Shown: positions 51,254-59,050 of the stretch, piece after piece | How the letters are laid out: every line of letters starts with the position of its first letter | Numbering within the stretch: the first letter of the stretch is position 1 | NCBI GenBank assembly: GCA_965227095.1 | Contig: CBDDFL010000002.1 | Coordinates: 806,001-870,000, forward strand | From: JANQMY01 sp965227095 | GTDB taxonomy: Bacteria; Pseudomonadota; Alphaproteobacteria; JANQMY01 | Length of the DNA stretch: 64,000 nt | Direction: 5' to 3' | The notes under the pieces: model-generated | Told to the model about the DNA's origin: nothing | Seen by the model: the letters and a program-made list of their open reading frames with translations, nothing else | Databases searched by the model: none | Made by a program: the position numbers and the translations under genes

Positions 51254-53929
51254 ATGTCGGTGAATTTCCGTGCCAGTTCAAAAGACAGATCGTTTTCGCG
51301 GCGGCTGACTGAAACCACGGCCTTAGTGGGGCTCAGCATGGTCATCGCCCCCTTGGCGGTGCCGCGCGCAGTGGCCCAAACCATCACGGTTCCGACGGGC
51401 GTCACCACCAACACGACCCAATCGCTAGGGGCCGGCGAAAGCCTTTTGAACAATGGCACCATCAGCAACACCTCGCCGGCGGTGGATGTGGATGGGGTGG
51501 CGGCGGATACCGTCACGAATAACGGCCTGATCGCAGCTTCCGACAACACCATCCGATTGGACAATGGGGCCGACCTGACCGGTGGCATAACGAACAATAG
51601 CGGCGGCACCATTTCAGGCGACACGACGGCAACCATTCAAGTTCGAGGCATGTCGGATATCTCGGGCGGCATCACCAACAATGCCGGCGGGACAATATCT
51701 TTGACCAGCTTTGGCTCGGTCATCTCGGTGATGGAATCGTCCGATATTTCCGGCGGCATATCCAACAGTGGTACCATTGTGGGTAATGGTCCCACCGCGG
51801 CGATTAAGTTGACCGACACGTCGGACATTTCCGGGGGCATCACCAACAATGCCGGCGGCGTCATTCAAGGATTAACGTCTGCAATCCAAGTGCGGAGCGG
51901 CTCCGACATTTCAGGTGGCATTACGAACAGTGCGGGCGGTCTCATCCAGGCACAGACGTCGGGAATTACCGTGCTGTTTGGCGCCGACATTTCCGGCGGC
52001 ATTACCAACGACGGGACGATCAGGTCCAACCTTAATGGGGCTTTAACTCTGGTTGGCGATGCGGATATCTCCGGTGGCATTACCAACAATGCCGGCGGGC
52101 TCTTCCAGGCGGTCACTACGGGGATACGCTTGGTCACCAATTCCGATGTTTCCGGCGGCATTGTGAACAGTGGCCGCATCATCGGGCAGAGCGGCTTTGG
52201 GATTCATTTGCTAGGTCAATCCGACATTTCCGGCGGCATTACGAACAATGCGGGCGGTGTCATTCTAGGCGGCGCGGGTATAGGGATTCGTGTGCAGCAG
52301 CAGTCTGATATCTCTGGCGGTATCCGGAATTTTGGCACAATTCAGGGTCAAACAAACGGCATCCGTGTAATTCAAAGCGACATCTCCGGCGGCATTGTAA
52401 ACCACGGCACCATCTTCGCGACAAGCAGTTTCGGTGCGGGTATTAGTACGACAGGCACAGGAAGTGATATCTCCGGGGGTGTTACGAATACCGGCACCAT
52501 CAGAGGCGTTAGCCGGGGTATCAGCGTAACCGGCACCGCCGACGTGACCGGCGGCGTTATGAATACCGGTCTGATCGTCGGCGATACCGGTATCTTTGTG
52601 AATGCCAGCTCATTTCTGAGCGGCGGGGTGGTGAACGCCGGCGCGATCGTGGGCCGCAATGGCACGGCAATCAGCTTCTCGCCGGCCGACGATAGTCTGA
52701 CCTTGCTCAGCGGGTCGACCTTCAGCGGATTGGTGGACTTCGGCGCCGGCACCAATGCCCTTAATGTGAACGCCGGCGGTCTCATCGTCGATGTGATGGG
52801 CGCGCCGGTGACCGATTTCAATTTGGCCTTCGGCGCGGGTATCACGGGCGCGACAACCGACCTAGGGGGCGGTGTCACCCGCGTGGCGTCTGTCGATTCG
52901 TCAAGTTCCGGCGTGGAAATCATCGGCGAAGGGTTTGTGGATGTGGTGTTGACCGTCCAGGACATTGTCCAAGATCTGGGCGGGCTTGGCGGTTCCGGCG
53001 TGGGCACCGCGTTCCGAAACGACCAGCCGTATCAAGTGGCCGATGCCTCGGGCCGGGTTCCGCGGGCATCCGCCTCCAACAATCGGCGCGGCTTCTGGGG
53101 CCAGGGCTTCGGCGGGCGGAACACGCGCAACACGGATGGCGACGCCAGTGTCGCCGATTCCCGCACCATCTTTTACGGTGGGCTGGGCGGGGCCGATATC
53201 TATCACCGCAACGGAACCCTTGCGGGCGTGTTCGCCGGATATGCCGGCGATACCACGGACGTGACCGACGGGGCCCAGTTCATTCAAGAACTTGAGAGTG
53301 ACCGGTATTTTGCCGGTGCCTACGGTGCAATCCCTTTCGTTGGCGGTTGGCGATTGCAGGCTCAGGCGTTTGGCGGCATCGGAGAGATGGATAGTCAGCG
53401 CTTGGTGCAAAACGGTTTGGGCTTCGACCGTGCAACGGCGGAGGATATCGACCAGACATTCCTCAGTGTGGGGATCAGTTCCGACAAATTCTATCAGCTT
53501 GGGGGAAGCTGGACCCATGGGTTAAAGCCGTCGATCGGTGTGTCCTACAATGCGCAATGGATTAATGGCTATGCGGAGACGGGCTCTCTGGCGCCGCTCA
53601 CCGTTGACGACCGGTCGCTTGGCACGGTCAGCGAATTTGCAGAACTCGCCTACATCGTTGAAGGTGTTTATGACATCGAATTCGAAACCCGGTTAGGGGC
53701 GGAAGGCCGCCACCGTGTGGGGGACGGCAGCGCGACCGTGTCGCTGTTTGGCTCGAGCCTCGATGTGGCGACCTTGGGCAATGACAATACGGTGGATGTG
53801 TATTTGGGCGCTGGCGCGCGCAAAGCTCTTACGGACACGATCAGCTTCTTCGCGGATGTGGAAGGCCGCGCGGGCACGGAAACTTCCGATGGCGTCCGTG
53901 GCCAAGGCGGCTTCAAAGTCGCGTTTTAG
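51254..53929 (+). CDS. Autotransporter adhesin-like protein with DISGGI repeats
   Basis: The 891-residue secreted protein has an extended signal peptide with a basic start and cleavage near P-R-A-V-A-Q. A passenger follows whose core holds about 14 copies of a D-I-S-G-G-I-x-N motif spaced roughly 20-30 residues apart, as expected for turns of a beta-solenoid. After a linker with P-R-A-S-A-S-N-N-R-R-G-F, the last about 275 residues look like an autotransporter beta-barrel and end in G-F-K-V-A-F, with the C-terminal phenylalanine that the BAM machinery recognises. The ATG at 51254 was chosen because a GAGGGGGGG run lies eight bases upstream. Adhesion or surface structure is the likely role. It lies between two sulfotransferase genes. 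Confidence 0.85.
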   Translation: MSVNFRASSKDRSFSRRLTETTALVGLSMVIAPLAVPRAVAQTITVPTGVTTNTTQSLGAGESLLNNGTISNTSPAVDVDGVAADTVTNNGLIAASDNTIRLDNGADLTGGITNNSGGTISGDTTATIQVRGMSDISGGITNNAGGTISLTSFGSVISVMESSDISGGISNSGTIVGNGPTAAIKLTDTSDISGGITNNAGGVIQGLTSAIQVRSGSDISGGITNSAGGLIQAQTSGITVLFGADISGGITNDGTIRSNLNGALTLVGDADISGGITNNAGGLFQAVTTGIRLVTNSDVSGGIVNSGRIIGQSGFGIHLLGQSDISGGITNNAGGVILGGAGIGIRVQQQSDISGGIRNFGTIQGQTNGIRVIQSDISGGIVNHGTIFATSSFGAGISTTGTGSDISGGVTNTGTIRGVSRGISVTGTADVTGGVMNTGLIVGDTGIFVNASSFLSGGVVNAGAIVGRNGTAISFSPADDSLTLLSGSTFSGLVDFGAGTNALNVNAGGLIVDVMGAPVTDFNLAFGAGITGATTDLGGGVTRVASVDSSSSGVEIIGEGFVDVVLTVQDIVQDLGGLGGSGVGTAFRNDQPYQVADASGRVPRASASNNRRGFWGQGFGGRNTRNTDGDASVADSRTIFYGGLGGADIYHRNGTLAGVFAGYAGDTTDVTDGAQFIQELESDRYFAGAYGAIPFVGGWRLQAQAFGGIGEMDSQRLVQNGLGFDRATAEDIDQTFLSVGISSDKFYQLGGSWTHGLKPSIGVSYNAQWINGYAETGSLAPLTVDDRSLGTVSEFAELAYIVEGVYDIEFETRLGAEGRHRVGDGSATVSLFGSSLDVATLGNDNTVDVYLGAGARKALTDTISFFADVEGRAGTETSDGVRGQGGFKVAF
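51571..52650 (+). repeat. In-frame degenerate repeats of the autotransporter passenger
   Basis: About 14 units carry the recurring nucleotide core GA(C/T)AT(T/C)TC(C/G)GG(C/T)GGCAT(T/C/A) followed by A-rich Asn codons and GC(C/G)GGCGG. Unit spacing varies and always keeps the reading frame. Variants include D-L-T-G-G-I, D-V-S-G-G-I, D-V-T-G-G-V and F-L-S-G-G-V at the ends, showing decay from the centre outwards. Confidence 0.75.
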
Positions 53930-53956
53930 GCGGCTTAGGCCCGTGGGGTAAAAAAA

Positions 53957-54057
53957 CGTCATTGCGAGGAGCGACGCGACGACGCAATCCAGAGCAGCTT
54001 GCGCTGGAATGTGTGGCTCTGGATCGCCGCGCCGCCTATCGGCGGCTCGCGATGACG
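53957..54057. repeat. MITE/REP-like palindromic repeat, copy 1
   Basis: The element has near-perfect inverted ends, CGTCATTGCGAG and CTCGCGATGACG (11 of 12 pair). An inner pair CCAGAGC/GCTCTGG flanks a centre with AGCTTGCGCTGG. The whole can fold into one long hairpin. It is about 101 bases long, non-coding, and lies just after the autotransporter gene. Confidence 0.85.
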
Positions 54058-54065
54058 AGACGTGT

Positions 54066-54353
54066 TTACGTAATTTCGTCATAAAGATCTTTCCATGTGG
54101 GATTCTGCGATTCGATGAGATCTATTTTCTTTGTTCTTGAACCCGCTTTGATTTGTTTCTCTCGCAGAATAGCTGCGGTCATTTCCTCACACGTTTCAAA
54201 GTAGACCAGCAACTTACACTCATATTTTTTGGAGAAACCGTCCACTAAACCTTCGCGATGTTGGTAGGCGCGACCAGGCAAATTGGACGTGACACCTGTG
54301 TACAGGGTGCCGTTTCGACCACTCGCCATGATATAGACGGCTGGTATTTTCAT
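54066..54353 (-). CDS. GIY-YIG nuclease family protein
   Basis: This 95-residue single-domain protein belongs to the small GIY-YIG family (UPF0213/YhbQ-like). All expected residues are present: Y7 in V-Y-I-M, L-Y-T-G-V-T (17-22), R28, H32, catalytic E65 in R-E-K-Q-I-K and the C-terminal N-P-T-W-K-D-L-Y. It therefore should cut or nick DNA, perhaps branched or hairpin forms. The gene sits eight bases after repeat copy 1 and 20 bases before copy 2, with nothing else between, so it is framed by hairpin repeats. A palindrome GATCATATCATGATC lies just before its start. The function of such stand-alone proteins is not settled. Confidence 0.88.
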   Translation of the reverse strand: MKIPAVYIMASGRNGTLYTGVTSNLPGRAYQHREGLVDGFSKKYECKLLVYFETCEEMTAAILREKQIKAGSRTKKIDLIESQNPTWKDLYDEIT

Positions 54354-54372
54354 GACACGATCATATCATGAT

Positions 54373-54466
54373 CGTCATTGCGAACGTAGTGAAGCAATCC
54401 AGAGCAGCTTGCGCTGGAATGTATGGCTCTGGATCGCCGCGCCGCCATACGGCGGCTCGCGATGAC
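54373..54466. repeat. MITE/REP-like palindromic repeat, copy 2 (variant left arm)
   Basis: This copy shares the centre and right arm with copy 1 but has a different left arm (CGAACGTAGTGAAGCAATCC instead of the CGAGGAGCGACGCGACGACG type), so it is about 94 bases long. It begins 20 bases upstream of the GIY-YIG start. A 48-base spacer follows, which is repeated after copy 3. Confidence 0.82.
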
Positions 54467-54514
54467 AACAAAATAGTGGGTGTTGGTTCAAAAAGAGCCG
54501 ATACGCCGAAAAGA

Positions 54515-54616
54515 CGTCATTGCGAGGAGCGACGCGACGACGCAATCCAGAGCAGCTTGCGCTGGAATGTGTGGCTCTGGATCGCCGTGCCGCCTATCGG
54601 CGGCTCGCGATGACAA
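54515..54616. repeat. MITE/REP-like palindromic repeat, copy 3
   Basis: Nearly identical to copy 1 across about 102 bases, including both ends. The 46-48-base spacer after it (AACAAAATAGTGGGTGTTGG and on to CGCCGAAAAGA) matches the spacer after copy 2, so repeat plus spacer has been duplicated in tandem. Confidence 0.85.
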
Positions 54617-54662
54617 CAAAATAGTGGGTGTTGGTTCAAAAAGAGCCGATACGCCGAAAAGA

Positions 54663-54763
54663 TGTCATTGCGAGGAGCGACGCGACGACGCAATCCAGAG
54701 CAGCTTGCGCTGGAATGGGTGGCTCTGGAGCGCCGCGCCGCCAAATGGCGGCTCGCGATGACG
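54663..54763. repeat. MITE/REP-like palindromic repeat, copy 4
   Basis: Same element as copies 1 and 3 with a few changes (first C to T, GGATCG to GGAGCG in the right half, CCTATC to CCAAAT in the loop of the right arm). It ends 17 bases before the stop of the convergent sulfotransferase gene. The stretch 54354-54779 holds these repeats and no gene. Confidence 0.83.
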
Positions 54764-54779
54764 TATTAAGAAACTTACC

Positions 54780-55898
54780 TCACGCAGGTGGCGCATAGCC
54801 CCAGCGGTCGATGAAACTGCCCCAATTATCGCGCACCTTATTGGTCATTTCTTCCGGGTACGCATATTTGTTCTTCTCGTAATTCTTTACGGACGCTAAG
54901 TAGGCTTCGAATTTGGGCATGGCTTCGTCGAAGCCCGGCATTTCCAGCTGCGTATACACACGTTCCAGCACGGGGATCGGGTCTTGTTCCATATCCTCGT
55001 GGGAAATCTCGATAAACTTATTCTCCGGCAACGCTTTGCTGTCTTCCAAAACCGCGCCCATCACACGGGGATATGTTTTCAAGACAAACTCATCAATGTC
55101 CACATGGTCGTAAGGCTGCAGCGCCAGTTCCTTGAACAGCTTCACATAGAAATTCTTCATGGACGGGAACACCATGAAGGGGTTGCGATGAATGTGAATG
55201 AACTTGGCGTTCGGATACATCTCATGCAGCATTTTTACCCGCGCCGTATAGGTGGGGTTCTTGATCAACAGCTGCTTGCCCCCTTGATGCAGGGACATTT
55301 TCTCCATGAAGTAAATGAATATTTTCTGCCAGGCGTCGATCTCTTGGGGCGTGCAGCCATCAAAGAAGACGCCGCGGTTGAAGTTCTCTTCGAATTTCGT
55401 GGGAAAATACAGCCCATGATAAAACGACAAGGGTGTCATGTTGGCCAGCGCGATTTCGTCTTCCTGCGGACTGTCCGGTTTTACCGGTACATTGTCGATA
55501 AAACGGTCTTCCGGCAGCGCCTTTTCCAGAAACGGGCGGAAGATGGTGCCAATGCCCAACAAGTCCCACGGCAGGCCCGTTGCCAGAGGCGGCACGAAAC
55601 CGAACGTGTCCGACTTTACCATCACATTATAGAGATGCGTGGTGCCGCCGCGCCAATGGCCCACAATGAAGATGGGCGGCTTCATGGGCGGGCGCCGGTT
55701 CTTCAGCCATTCCACATACAGCTTTTCCAGCGTGTAGAACGGGAACCGCCCTAATGTCGCAAGGCTCGCCACCGCCGCATGGGGCAGGCGATTCGCCGGT
55801 AGGGCGCCATTGGTCGTCAGCACATTAAAAAGCGTTGCCACATTGCAGCCGCTTAAGGGGTGAAACAGCCGGGGGCCTTCTGACTGTTGTGTCGTCAT
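54780..55898 (-). CDS. Sulfotransferase family protein
   Basis: The 372-residue single-domain sulfotransferase has the PAPS-binding loop G-H-W-R-G-G-T-T (80-87) after P-P-I-F-I-V and the 3'-phosphate site R238/S246 in H-R-N-P-F-M-V-F-P-S. It lacks TPRs. The acceptor is unknown; related bacterial proteins modify lipids or glycans. The ATG at 55898 is chosen as the start of conserved sequence; in-frame starts up to 56039 would add an Arg-rich leader. It is divergent from the HpnA-like epimerase, so a sugar- or lipid-modifying role near the hopanoid genes is conceivable, though only by position. Confidence 0.82.
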   Translation of the reverse strand: MTTQQSEGPRLFHPLSGCNVATLFNVLTTNGALPANRLPHAAVASLATLGRFPFYTLEKLYVEWLKNRRPPMKPPIFIVGHWRGGTTHLYNVMVKSDTFGFVPPLATGLPWDLLGIGTIFRPFLEKALPEDRFIDNVPVKPDSPQEDEIALANMTPLSFYHGLYFPTKFEENFNRGVFFDGCTPQEIDAWQKIFIYFMEKMSLHQGGKQLLIKNPTYTARVKMLHEMYPNAKFIHIHRNPFMVFPSMKNFYVKLFKELALQPYDHVDIDEFVLKTYPRVMGAVLEDSKALPENKFIEISHEDMEQDPIPVLERVYTQLEMPGFDEAMPKFEAYLASVKNYEKNKYAYPEEMTNKVRDNWGSFIDRWGYAPPA

Positions 55899-56002
55899 AA
55901 ACTCGTATTCTCGTTGCGCCGGACGGGACATCTGCCGGCGGGGCTGGAATTCAATTTGATCTCGGCGGATCTTTACGTTAATCGCACTCGATAGGCGATT
56001 TT

Positions 56003-56029
56003 GGCGCCGGGTGAAACCCGGTGTGCGCC
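56003..56029 (+). promoter_or_regulatory. Hairpin in the leader of the HpnA-like gene
   Basis: GGCGC-CGGGT, loop GAA, ACCCG, then GT and GTGCGCC form a nearly complete stem 35 bases before the ATG at 56064. There is no T-run, so it is not a terminator. It may mark a leader structure or an operator in the 165-base divergent region. Confidence 0.4.
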
Positions 56030-56063
56030 TGAAGGACAATAATAGGATCTTGCGCGAATTGCG

Positions 56064-57068
56064 ATGGGCGACCAGGTTTCAGTCGTAACCGGGGGCAGCG
56101 GATTTATTGGCAGCCATGTTGTGCGGCAGTTGGTCGCGCAAGGGGACGAGGTGCGCGTTCTGGACCTGAATGCCCCTGCGCCGGATCTGGCGGCCCAGGT
56201 GGCGTTTTGCGAAGGCTCGATTCTCGACGCGGCCGCCGTCGGCGCGGCTTTGAAAGGGGCCACGCGGCTCTTTCATCTGGCGGCAAACCCCAATCTGTGG
56301 GCGCGGGACAAATCACAATTGGAACATGTAAATTTTCATGGGACGCAAACCGTGCTCGACGCGGCGGCGAAAAGCGACCTTAGGCGCATTGTCGTAACGT
56401 CGACGGAAACGATCCTTAAATCCTACAAGGATGCGTCCAGCGAGCCGATTTCCGAAACCAGTCCGCTGCCGGCATTGGATGCGCTGCCCGGTTATTACAG
56501 CCGGTCAAAAATGCGCGCCGACATGGCCGCGCGAGAGGCGATCGGCCAAGGCCTGCCCATCACCATCGTCAATCCCACGGTGCCGGTGGGCGAGGGCGAT
56601 GTGAGCTTTACACCGCCCACCAAAATGATCTTGGGCTTTGTCGATGGCTCCACACCAGCCTATCTCGATTGCGTGCTCAATTTGATCGCCGTGCAGGACG
56701 TGGCGGCCGGTCACATTCTGGCGGCGGAAAAGGGGCGTGTCGGCGAACGGTATATTCTCAGTGGCGAAAATGTGCGGCTCGGGCGCGTGTTGGAAATTTT
56801 GGAACAGATCACCGGCACCCCCATGCCCAAACGCAAAGTGCCCTATTGGCTGTCCTATACGGTCGGGGTGGTATCGGAATTTTTAGCCGACCACGTGACG
56901 GGCGCGCCCCCCATCGCGCCGCTGGAGGGGGTGCGGGTGGCCGGCACGCCCATGTCGTTCGACAATTCAAAAGCGCGCAGCGAATTGGGGCTCAAGCTTA
57001 CACCGTTGGAAGAAGCCTTGCGTCAATCCGTGAATTGGCTGAAACAGGAAGGTCACCTCAAACCCTAA
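56064..57068 (+). CDS. hpnA: NAD-dependent epimerase, HpnA-like (hopanoid-associated sugar epimerase)
   Basis: The 334-residue short-chain (extended) reductase has the N-terminal nucleotide motif V-T-G-G-S-G-F-I-G-S-H, catalytic T-S-T-E-T and Y-Y-S-R-S-K, and L-F-H-L-A-A-N-P-N-L-W-A. The pattern I-V-N-P-T-V-P-V-G-x-G-D, then F-V-D and L-N-L-I-A-V-Q-D-V-A-A-G-H and R-Y-I-L-S-G-E-N-V, resembles HpnA, the epimerase of hopanoid clusters. It lies 8.7 kb from hpnB, apart from the main block, so the hpnA assignment rests on sequence pattern alone; a general sugar or sterol-type epimerase is the alternative. The DNA-repair gene begins one base after its stop. Confidence 0.65.
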   Translation: MGDQVSVVTGGSGFIGSHVVRQLVAQGDEVRVLDLNAPAPDLAAQVAFCEGSILDAAAVGAALKGATRLFHLAANPNLWARDKSQLEHVNFHGTQTVLDAAAKSDLRRIVVTSTETILKSYKDASSEPISETSPLPALDALPGYYSRSKMRADMAAREAIGQGLPITIVNPTVPVGEGDVSFTPPTKMILGFVDGSTPAYLDCVLNLIAVQDVAAGHILAAEKGRVGERYILSGENVRLGRVLEILEQITGTPMPKRKVPYWLSYTVGVVSEFLADHVTGAPPIAPLEGVRVAGTPMSFDNSKARSELGLKLTPLEEALRQSVNWLKQEGHLKP

Positions 57069-57069
57069 T

Positions 57070-57837
57070 ATGACGTATCAAGATCATCTGGATGAAGTTG
57101 AGGGACGGTTGCAGAAAGCGGCCAGCGGTATTCCGAAACAGAAGGCGGACGAACGTGCCTTCTTCATGAAGGTGAAGATGCCCATGCTGGGGCTGACCGT
57201 GCCGCAACAACGGGCGGAAATGAAGAAGGGCTATTCATTTTCCGGTGACGCATTAGAAACCCAGTTGCCGATTTGGGATTACGTTTGGCACAACGCCCGT
57301 ACCCATGAAGGGAAAATGCAGGCGGGCTTCTATCTAGGTTCCCTCAAACCTATACCCGATGTGGATTTTGTCTGGTCGGTGACCAGGGCTTGGCCCGACA
57401 CCATGAATTGCTGGGACCAATCGGACGAAGTGTCCAAGGCCTATTCTTACATGTATGCGCAGAAGCCGGGCCTGTTGCATCCCACCTATAAAGACTGGAA
57501 CACGGATGAAAACCCGTGGCGCCGCCGCCAATCCGTGGTGGGGTTGTTTTGCTATGCGGCGCTCCACGAAAAACACCCGCCGGTGAGCAAAGTGTTGCCG
57601 TTGGTGACGGCGCTGTTGGGCGATGAAGACTATTACGTACAGAAGGGCGTCGGTTGGACCTTGCGTGAAACCTATAATGTCTATCCGGACAAGGCGCTGG
57701 CTTTCGTGTTGAAGCATGTGGGCGACATTCACCCGGATGCGTTTTCCGCCTCTATCGAAAAAATGACGCCCACGGAGAAAAAGCAAGTGAAAGACCTGCG
57801 CAAGGAAAGGCGCAAACCCAAGCGGCGGAAGCAGTGA
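57070..57837 (+). CDS. DNA alkylation repair (AlkD-like) protein
   Basis: This 255-residue all-helical protein looks like AlkD, a HEAT-repeat DNA glycosylase for bulky or positively charged alkyl adducts. Typical motifs are the D-x-x-W-D-Q-S-D-E-V segment, P-W-R-R-R-Q-S-V-V-G and D-Y-Y-V-Q-K-G-V-G-W-T-L-R-E. The C-terminus is very basic (K-E-R-R-K-P-K-R-R-K), fit for DNA binding. Some members are only adduct or branch-DNA binders, so enzymatic activity is not certain. It follows the HpnA-like gene by one base and must be co-transcribed, which may be chance. Confidence 0.8.
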   Translation: MTYQDHLDEVEGRLQKAASGIPKQKADERAFFMKVKMPMLGLTVPQQRAEMKKGYSFSGDALETQLPIWDYVWHNARTHEGKMQAGFYLGSLKPIPDVDFVWSVTRAWPDTMNCWDQSDEVSKAYSYMYAQKPGLLHPTYKDWNTDENPWRRRQSVVGLFCYAALHEKHPPVSKVLPLVTALLGDEDYYVQKGVGWTLRETYNVYPDKALAFVLKHVGDIHPDAFSASIEKMTPTEKKQVKDLRKERRKPKRRKQ

Positions 57838-57847
57838 GGTTTGCCGG

Positions 57848-57960
57848 ACCACCCCCACCCGGCGCTCCGCGCCGACCTCCCCCATCAAGGTGGAGGTAAG
57901 CCATGTCAGATTGTTTCGGCCTCGTTCCCCTCCCTTGATGGGAGGGGCAAGGGGAGGGTG
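57848..57960. repeat. Compound palindromic intergenic repeat
   Basis: This non-coding stretch contains GGCGC-tcc-GCGCC (57861-57873), ACCTCC/GGAGGT (57875-57880, 57892-57897) and a perfect CCCCTCCC-ttgat-GGGAGGGG (57927-57947). The outer parts, ACCACCCCCACCC at the left and GGGGAGGGTG at the right, also pair. It looks like an interspersed REP-type element, common in alphaproteobacterial intergenic regions, and may also end transcription of both convergent genes. Confidence 0.7.
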
Positions 57961-58005
57961 ATTGATCCTTCGTGTATTGTGTCCCAACCGACATCACATC
58001 AAACC

Positions 58006-58956
58006 TCAACCGCTGTGATCCGGGTGCAGATAGGCGAACCGAAACGGCGTGAAATGTTCCAAACACAAAGGCTGGAAGGCGTAGGCTTCAAGGTCTGGGC
58101 TGTCGATCTTGAGGTCGTCTTGGGCGGCTTCGACGTATTGGAGCACTGTTTGGTCCGGCGCGGTGAAGGCGCGCGCGCGACGGTTTTTCGCAAAGACATC
58201 GCCCTTGAGATTGATGACCGCGCTTTCAATGTACGGACCGGCATTGGCCCTAATGGTTTGCAAAAGCCCTGCCTGCCTCACAAATTGAACGAGCGCCCCA
58301 AGGCTCGACCTTTTTTGTTCGCGCACATTGCCTCTCAAAACCGCACCTGCGTCATCTGCAAACTCAAATATCTTGCGCCCGCCACCGCGCATGATCTGCC
58401 CACGGGCCAATGCGGCGTTCAGGCCCAGATATTCGGAATTGTAGGCCACCACTTTGGCAGTGTCGTTCCAGAGATGCAGGCACAGGGTTCCCCAGTCGGG
58501 ATGGGCGATCATGCTGGCGACCATGGAAAAGGGGTGGTCTGATATTTTTTGACCGGGGCTCTCGCTTACCAGTGCGCACACTTGAAGCTCAAGGTGGGGA
58601 CCGTGGCTTGCGTCCTGAAAGTCACAGACAAAGATACCCATTGCGGCGTATCCGCCCGTCGTGAGGACCGGATATACGCTCTCATTTTTTGTCGCGTTGC
58701 TGACGGCATCGGCATCCGCGATGCCGGTGATCAGCAATCCGTGTCCGTCATACACAAGATAGGGGGTTGGCGCGGTGCCTGTGGACAGGTCCGTGTTGCC
58801 GTTAAGTGGAAAATCTTGGAACAGCTTATGTTGGTGGGCCATTTCCTGGTTCGTCTGATGAAAGATATTGCATGGGACTGTATCAGTTACGCCCCCAACA
58901 ATATGCAATGTTTCAAAGGGGTATGCACAAATTTCTGCGCAGCCCTGTGCCTTCAT
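58006..58956 (-). CDS. Protein of unknown function, weakly acetoacetate-decarboxylase-like
   Basis: I do not recognise this 316-residue protein with confidence. The middle (T-P-Y-L-V-Y-D-G-H-G and the strands around G-G-Y-A-A-M-G-I-F-V-C-D-F, then A-Y-N-S-E-Y-L-G-L-N) loosely recalls the acetoacetate decarboxylase fold, in which similar strands form a beta-cone. I cannot place a catalytic lysine, so this is only a hint. There is no signal peptide or membrane helix. I took the ATG at 58956; a GTG at 59001 is possible. It is divergent from the cytochrome P450 gene with 94 bases between, so a related lipid or terpenoid substrate is conceivable. Confidence 0.55.
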   Translation of the reverse strand: MKAQGCAEICAYPFETLHIVGGVTDTVPCNIFHQTNQEMAHQHKLFQDFPLNGNTDLSTGTAPTPYLVYDGHGLLITGIADADAVSNATKNESVYPVLTTGGYAAMGIFVCDFQDASHGPHLELQVCALVSESPGQKISDHPFSMVASMIAHPDWGTLCLHLWNDTAKVVAYNSEYLGLNAALARGQIMRGGGRKIFEFADDAGAVLRGNVREQKRSSLGALVQFVRQAGLLQTIRANAGPYIESAVINLKGDVFAKNRRARAFTAPDQTVLQYVEAAQDDLKIDSPDLEAYAFQPLCLEHFTPFRFAYLHPDHSG

Positions 58957-59050
58957 TGTAAACTTACCGCCCTGTTGTCGAAACTTCTTGGTGGCCTTCA
59001 CAAACTGGCGTTAGAGTTTTCTCAAAAGCGGATGATAAATGAGGAACGCT

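Noticed and set aside
51571..52650. CRISPR or satellite DNA
   Set aside because: The units are degenerate, keep the reading frame and encode a passenger repeat inside a protein with signal peptide and beta-barrel.
51637..53007. Several minus-strand frames with repeating V-M-P-P-E-M-S text
   Set aside because: These are the reverse-strand image of the DISGGI repeats of the autotransporter, not separate proteins.
54368..54761. Two plus-strand frames of 81 and 93 codons
   Set aside because: They are translated hairpin repeats; the same peptide recurs because the DNA repeat recurs. No ribosome-binding site or family match.
54373..54763. CRISPR-like array
   Set aside because: Repeat units are about 100 bases with long internal palindromes, and the spacers are the same rather than unique. 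No cas genes are present.
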